Shown: in pieces, positions 13,576 through 15,127 of the stretch
Position numbering within the stretch: position 1 is the first letter of the stretch
Layout: each line of letters opens with the position of its first letter
Source: Syntrophaceae bacterium
GTDB taxonomy: Bacteria; Desulfobacterota; Syntrophia; Syntrophales; UBA2185
Assembly: GCA_003508565.1 (NCBI GenBank)
Contig: DNUI01000244.1
Coordinates: 1-15,127 of the forward strand
DNA length: 15,127 bases
Direction of reading: 5' to 3'
Notes under the pieces: generated by a model
What the model was told of the DNA's origin: nothing
The model's input: only the letters and a program-made list of their open reading frames with translations
Database searches by the model: none
Program-made: the position numbers and the translations under genes

Positions 13576-14432
13576 CGACACAATCATTCAAAACAGCGTT
13601 GGTTGTCGAGGGTGGCGCGCTACGGGGAGTTTTCTCAACAGGGCTTCTGGATGGTTTTCTCGAAGCGCAATTTAATCCTTTTGATTTTTATATCGGCGTT
13701 TCCTCAGGTGCTTCCAATCTCGCGGCATACCTGGCCGAAATGAGGGGCCGTAATGGGAGGATCTTCATGGATTACTCGCTGCGGCCGGAATTTATCAACA
13801 TAACCAGGTGTATCCGTGGCGGTCATTTAATGGATCTTGACTGGCTCTGGGATATCACCATACGGGAAATCCGTCTTGATCTGGCTGCTATTTATTCCAA
13901 ACACAAGCCATTTATCACTGTCATAACAGATATACAAACGGGTCGTGCGGTCTACAAAGTAACCAGTGCCGAGGATCTCGAGCATGTTCTGAAGGCATCC
14001 AGCGCGATGCCGGTTTTTTACCGGGGCTATCCGAAGGTCGAAGGTCGCCCGATGACGGACGGTGGAGTAACGGATGCGATTCCGGTCGGGGAGGCGATCC
14101 GGCGTGGCGCCCGCCGTATTATGGTTATTCGTTCACGAAATCGGACCTATAGCAAGTGCCATGGCATATCTGAACACTTTATGCGCTGGTATGTGCGTCG
14201 TCACCCTGCGCTTCAACAGGCAATGGTGAAGCGTGTGGAGCGCTATAACAATGCAGTAGCCCTTATTCGCACACCCCCGGAGGGCGTGTCTGTCGTGGAA
14301 ATTTGTCCGCCGGAAAGCTTTCGCGTGACGCGGCTCAGCCAGGACCGCCATGTGCTTCAGGAAGGTTATGAGCAGGGCAGGTCATTGGCGATGAACGCAA
14401 TTGCCCGCTGGAAAGGAATGCTGCCGGGGTAG
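13569..14432 (+). CDS. Patatin-like phospholipase
   Basis: A 287-residue serine acyl hydrolase of the patatin family (bacterial RssA/YjjU-like group). It uses a Ser-Asp dyad: the oxyanion-hole stretch is GGALRG (15-20), the nucleophile is S45 in GVSSG (43-47), and the partner is D164 in DGG (164-166). No signal peptide or membrane segment is seen, so it is likely cytoplasmic or at the inner membrane face. The start is a GTG at 13569 overlapping the previous stop by seven bases with no good ribosome site, consistent with coupled translation; the family region begins at about residue 9, leaving little room for a later start. A physiological lipid substrate cannot be named. Confidence 0.87.
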   Translation: MLATQSFKTALVVEGGALRGVFSTGLLDGFLEAQFNPFDFYIGVSSGASNLAAYLAEMRGRNGRIFMDYSLRPEFINITRCIRGGHLMDLDWLWDITIREIRLDLAAIYSKHKPFITVITDIQTGRAVYKVTSAEDLEHVLKASSAMPVFYRGYPKVEGRPMTDGGVTDAIPVGEAIRRGARRIMVIRSRNRTYSKCHGISEHFMRWYVRRHPALQQAMVKRVERYNNAVALIRTPPEGVSVVEICPPESFRVTRLSQDRHVLQEGYEQGRSLAMNAIARWKGMLPG

Positions 14433-14475
14433 GAATGGATAATCAGTTCTATGAGGGAGTCTTATACTGCACCCG

Positions 14476-14502
14476 ACCTAGTGAGGCTTCAAGCGTCTAG
14501 GT
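14476..14502. repeat. Imperfect inverted repeat in the patatin/flavoprotein spacer
   Basis: ACCTAG (14476-14481) pairs with CTAGGT (14497-14502), and an inner GCTT/AAGC (14486-14489, 14491-14494) extends the hairpin past an internal loop. It lies 44 bases after the patatin stop and has no T-run, so its role is unknown. Confidence 0.3.
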
Positions 14503-14560
14503 GGCGATATGTTTACGGAGACACGGCAACGAACAGATAAGGCCTCTTGCGGGAGGATTC

Positions 14561-14587
14561 GGCGCTTGGCAACGCGCCAGATTTTTT
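14561..14587 (+). terminator. Probable rho-independent terminator
   Basis: GGCGC (14561-14565) and GCGCC (14574-14578) form a 5-bp GC stem around an 8-base loop, followed after three bases by six Ts (14582-14587). It lies 129 bases after the patatin stop and would end the rightward transcript. The stem is short, so efficiency may be modest. Confidence 0.5.
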
Positions 14588-14639
14588 GTAGTTTTTCATG
14601 AATGTTAATGAAACAGGTTTTGCATCACGGGAGGGGAAG

Positions 14640-15127
14640 ATGACCAAAAAGAAAGTAGTGAAAAAAGTCCTCGTGTTACTGGGCAGCCCGCGAAAGAAAG
14701 GTAATAGTGCCGTACTCGCGGGTATGATTGCCAAAGGGGCAAAGGCGGTTGGCGCGAGAGTAGAGACGCTGTTTATCCATGGAATGAAAATCGCCCCATG
14801 TAAATCATGCTATGCTTGCCAGAAACCAAACAGCAAGGGATGCGCTATCAAGGATGATATGCAAACGGTATATAAGAAGCTGATTGAAGCGGATGTGTGG
14901 GTAATCGCCAGCCCTGTTTACTGGTTTACCATGTCCGCACAGACGAAACTGTGGATGGATCGATGTTTTGCCTTGTTGCCGCATGCCAAGGAAGCGTTTG
15001 TGGACAAGCGAATCGCCATAGCCATGAGTTACGGCGACAATGATCCTTTTAAATCCGGCTGTGTCAATGCGCTCCGAACTTTTCAGGATGCATATGGATA
15101 TGTTCAGGCAAATATTTGCGGGATTGT
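14640..15127 (+). CDS. Iron-sulfur flavoprotein / NADPH-dependent FMN reductase-like (3' truncated by window)
   Basis: The frame from the ATG at 14640 stays open to the window edge, giving 162 residues of an incomplete protein. It is a flavodoxin-fold protein with the FMN-phosphate loop GSPRKKGNS (15-23) and SPVYWFTMSAQTKLWMDR (91-108), typical of the FMN reductase/iron-sulfur flavoprotein group. Four cysteines in the pattern C54-x2-C57-x2-C60-x7-C68 followed by DDM match the compact cluster motif of iron-sulfur flavoproteins, so a 4Fe-4S cluster is likely. Such proteins pass electrons in anaerobes. GGAGG (14630-14634) sits five bases upstream of the start. It is separated from the patatin gene by a terminator-like hairpin, so it is probably a separate unit. 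Confidence 0.85.
   Translation, partial: MTKKKVVKKVLVLLGSPRKKGNSAVLAGMIAKGAKAVGARVETLFIHGMKIAPCKSCYACQKPNSKGCAIKDDMQTVYKKLIEADVWVIASPVYWFTMSAQTKLWMDRCFALLPHAKEAFVDKRIAIAMSYGDNDPFKSGCVNALRTFQDAYGYVQANICGI

Noticed and set aside
1..15127. CRISPR array, tRNA/rRNA genes, insertion sequence, prophage or defence genes
   Set aside because: No direct-repeat arrays, no tRNA-like cloverleaf, and no transposase, integrase or known defence domains were found; remaining open frames are antisense or frame-shifted shadows of the genes listed.

Overview
The window looks like a chromosomal stretch of moderate GC from a Gram-negative, probably anaerobic bacterium. The gene families (phasin-like protein plus UbiB kinase, EttA, DUF484/GGDEF, HD-GYP, iron-sulfur flavoprotein) and two short palindromic repeats of a kind I associate with deltaproteobacterial intergenic regions suggest Desulfobacterota, possibly the Syntrophales. 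That placement is inference; there is no rRNA or marker gene here. I see no tRNA, CRISPR array, insertion sequence or prophage gene.

Layout. (1) 1-484: the first codons of a leftward gene, then about 470 bases without a gene. This stretch holds a near-consensus sigma70 promoter with a palindrome in its spacer, several hairpins and two decayed REP-like palindromes. (2) 485-2484 (+): a small phasin-like helical protein and a UbiB/ABC1 atypical kinase, 11 bases apart. (3) 2694-3596 (+): a metallo-beta-lactamase-fold hydrolase with its own promoter. (4) 4915-3693 (-): a DUF484/GAF-GGDEF diguanylate cyclase whose end overlaps the start of a 4-oxalocrotonate tautomerase-like gene. (5) 5116-7409 (+): thiM, thiE and a HAD-family hydrolase, which looks like a thiamin salvage operon. 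(6) 7598-10940 (+): ettA, a YihY/BrkB-type membrane protein and a METTL7-like methyltransferase. (7) 10956-12894 (+): a GAF-HD-GYP c-di-GMP phosphodiesterase followed by an oligoribonuclease-like DEDDh exonuclease. (8) 12958-14432 (+): a flavodoxin-fold quinone-reductase-like protein overlapping a patatin-like phospholipase. (9) 14433-15127: a spacer with a terminator-like hairpin, then a 3'-truncated iron-sulfur flavoprotein.

How the genes fit together. Cyclic-di-GMP is the clearest theme: the window encodes a synthase (GGDEF with an I-site), a phosphodiesterase (HD-GYP with all eight predicted metal ligands) and, next to the latter, an exonuclease of the family that clears pGpG. The thiamin block pairs thiazole kinase and thiamin-phosphate synthase with an unassigned HAD protein that lacks the usual second aspartate. 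Most remaining genes are housekeeping or redox and lipid accessory functions. I find no defence system or other obviously new multi-gene machine. The best leads are the HD-GYP/Orn pair, the thi-operon HAD protein, the DGC/tautomerase overlap and the structured leader at 121-484.
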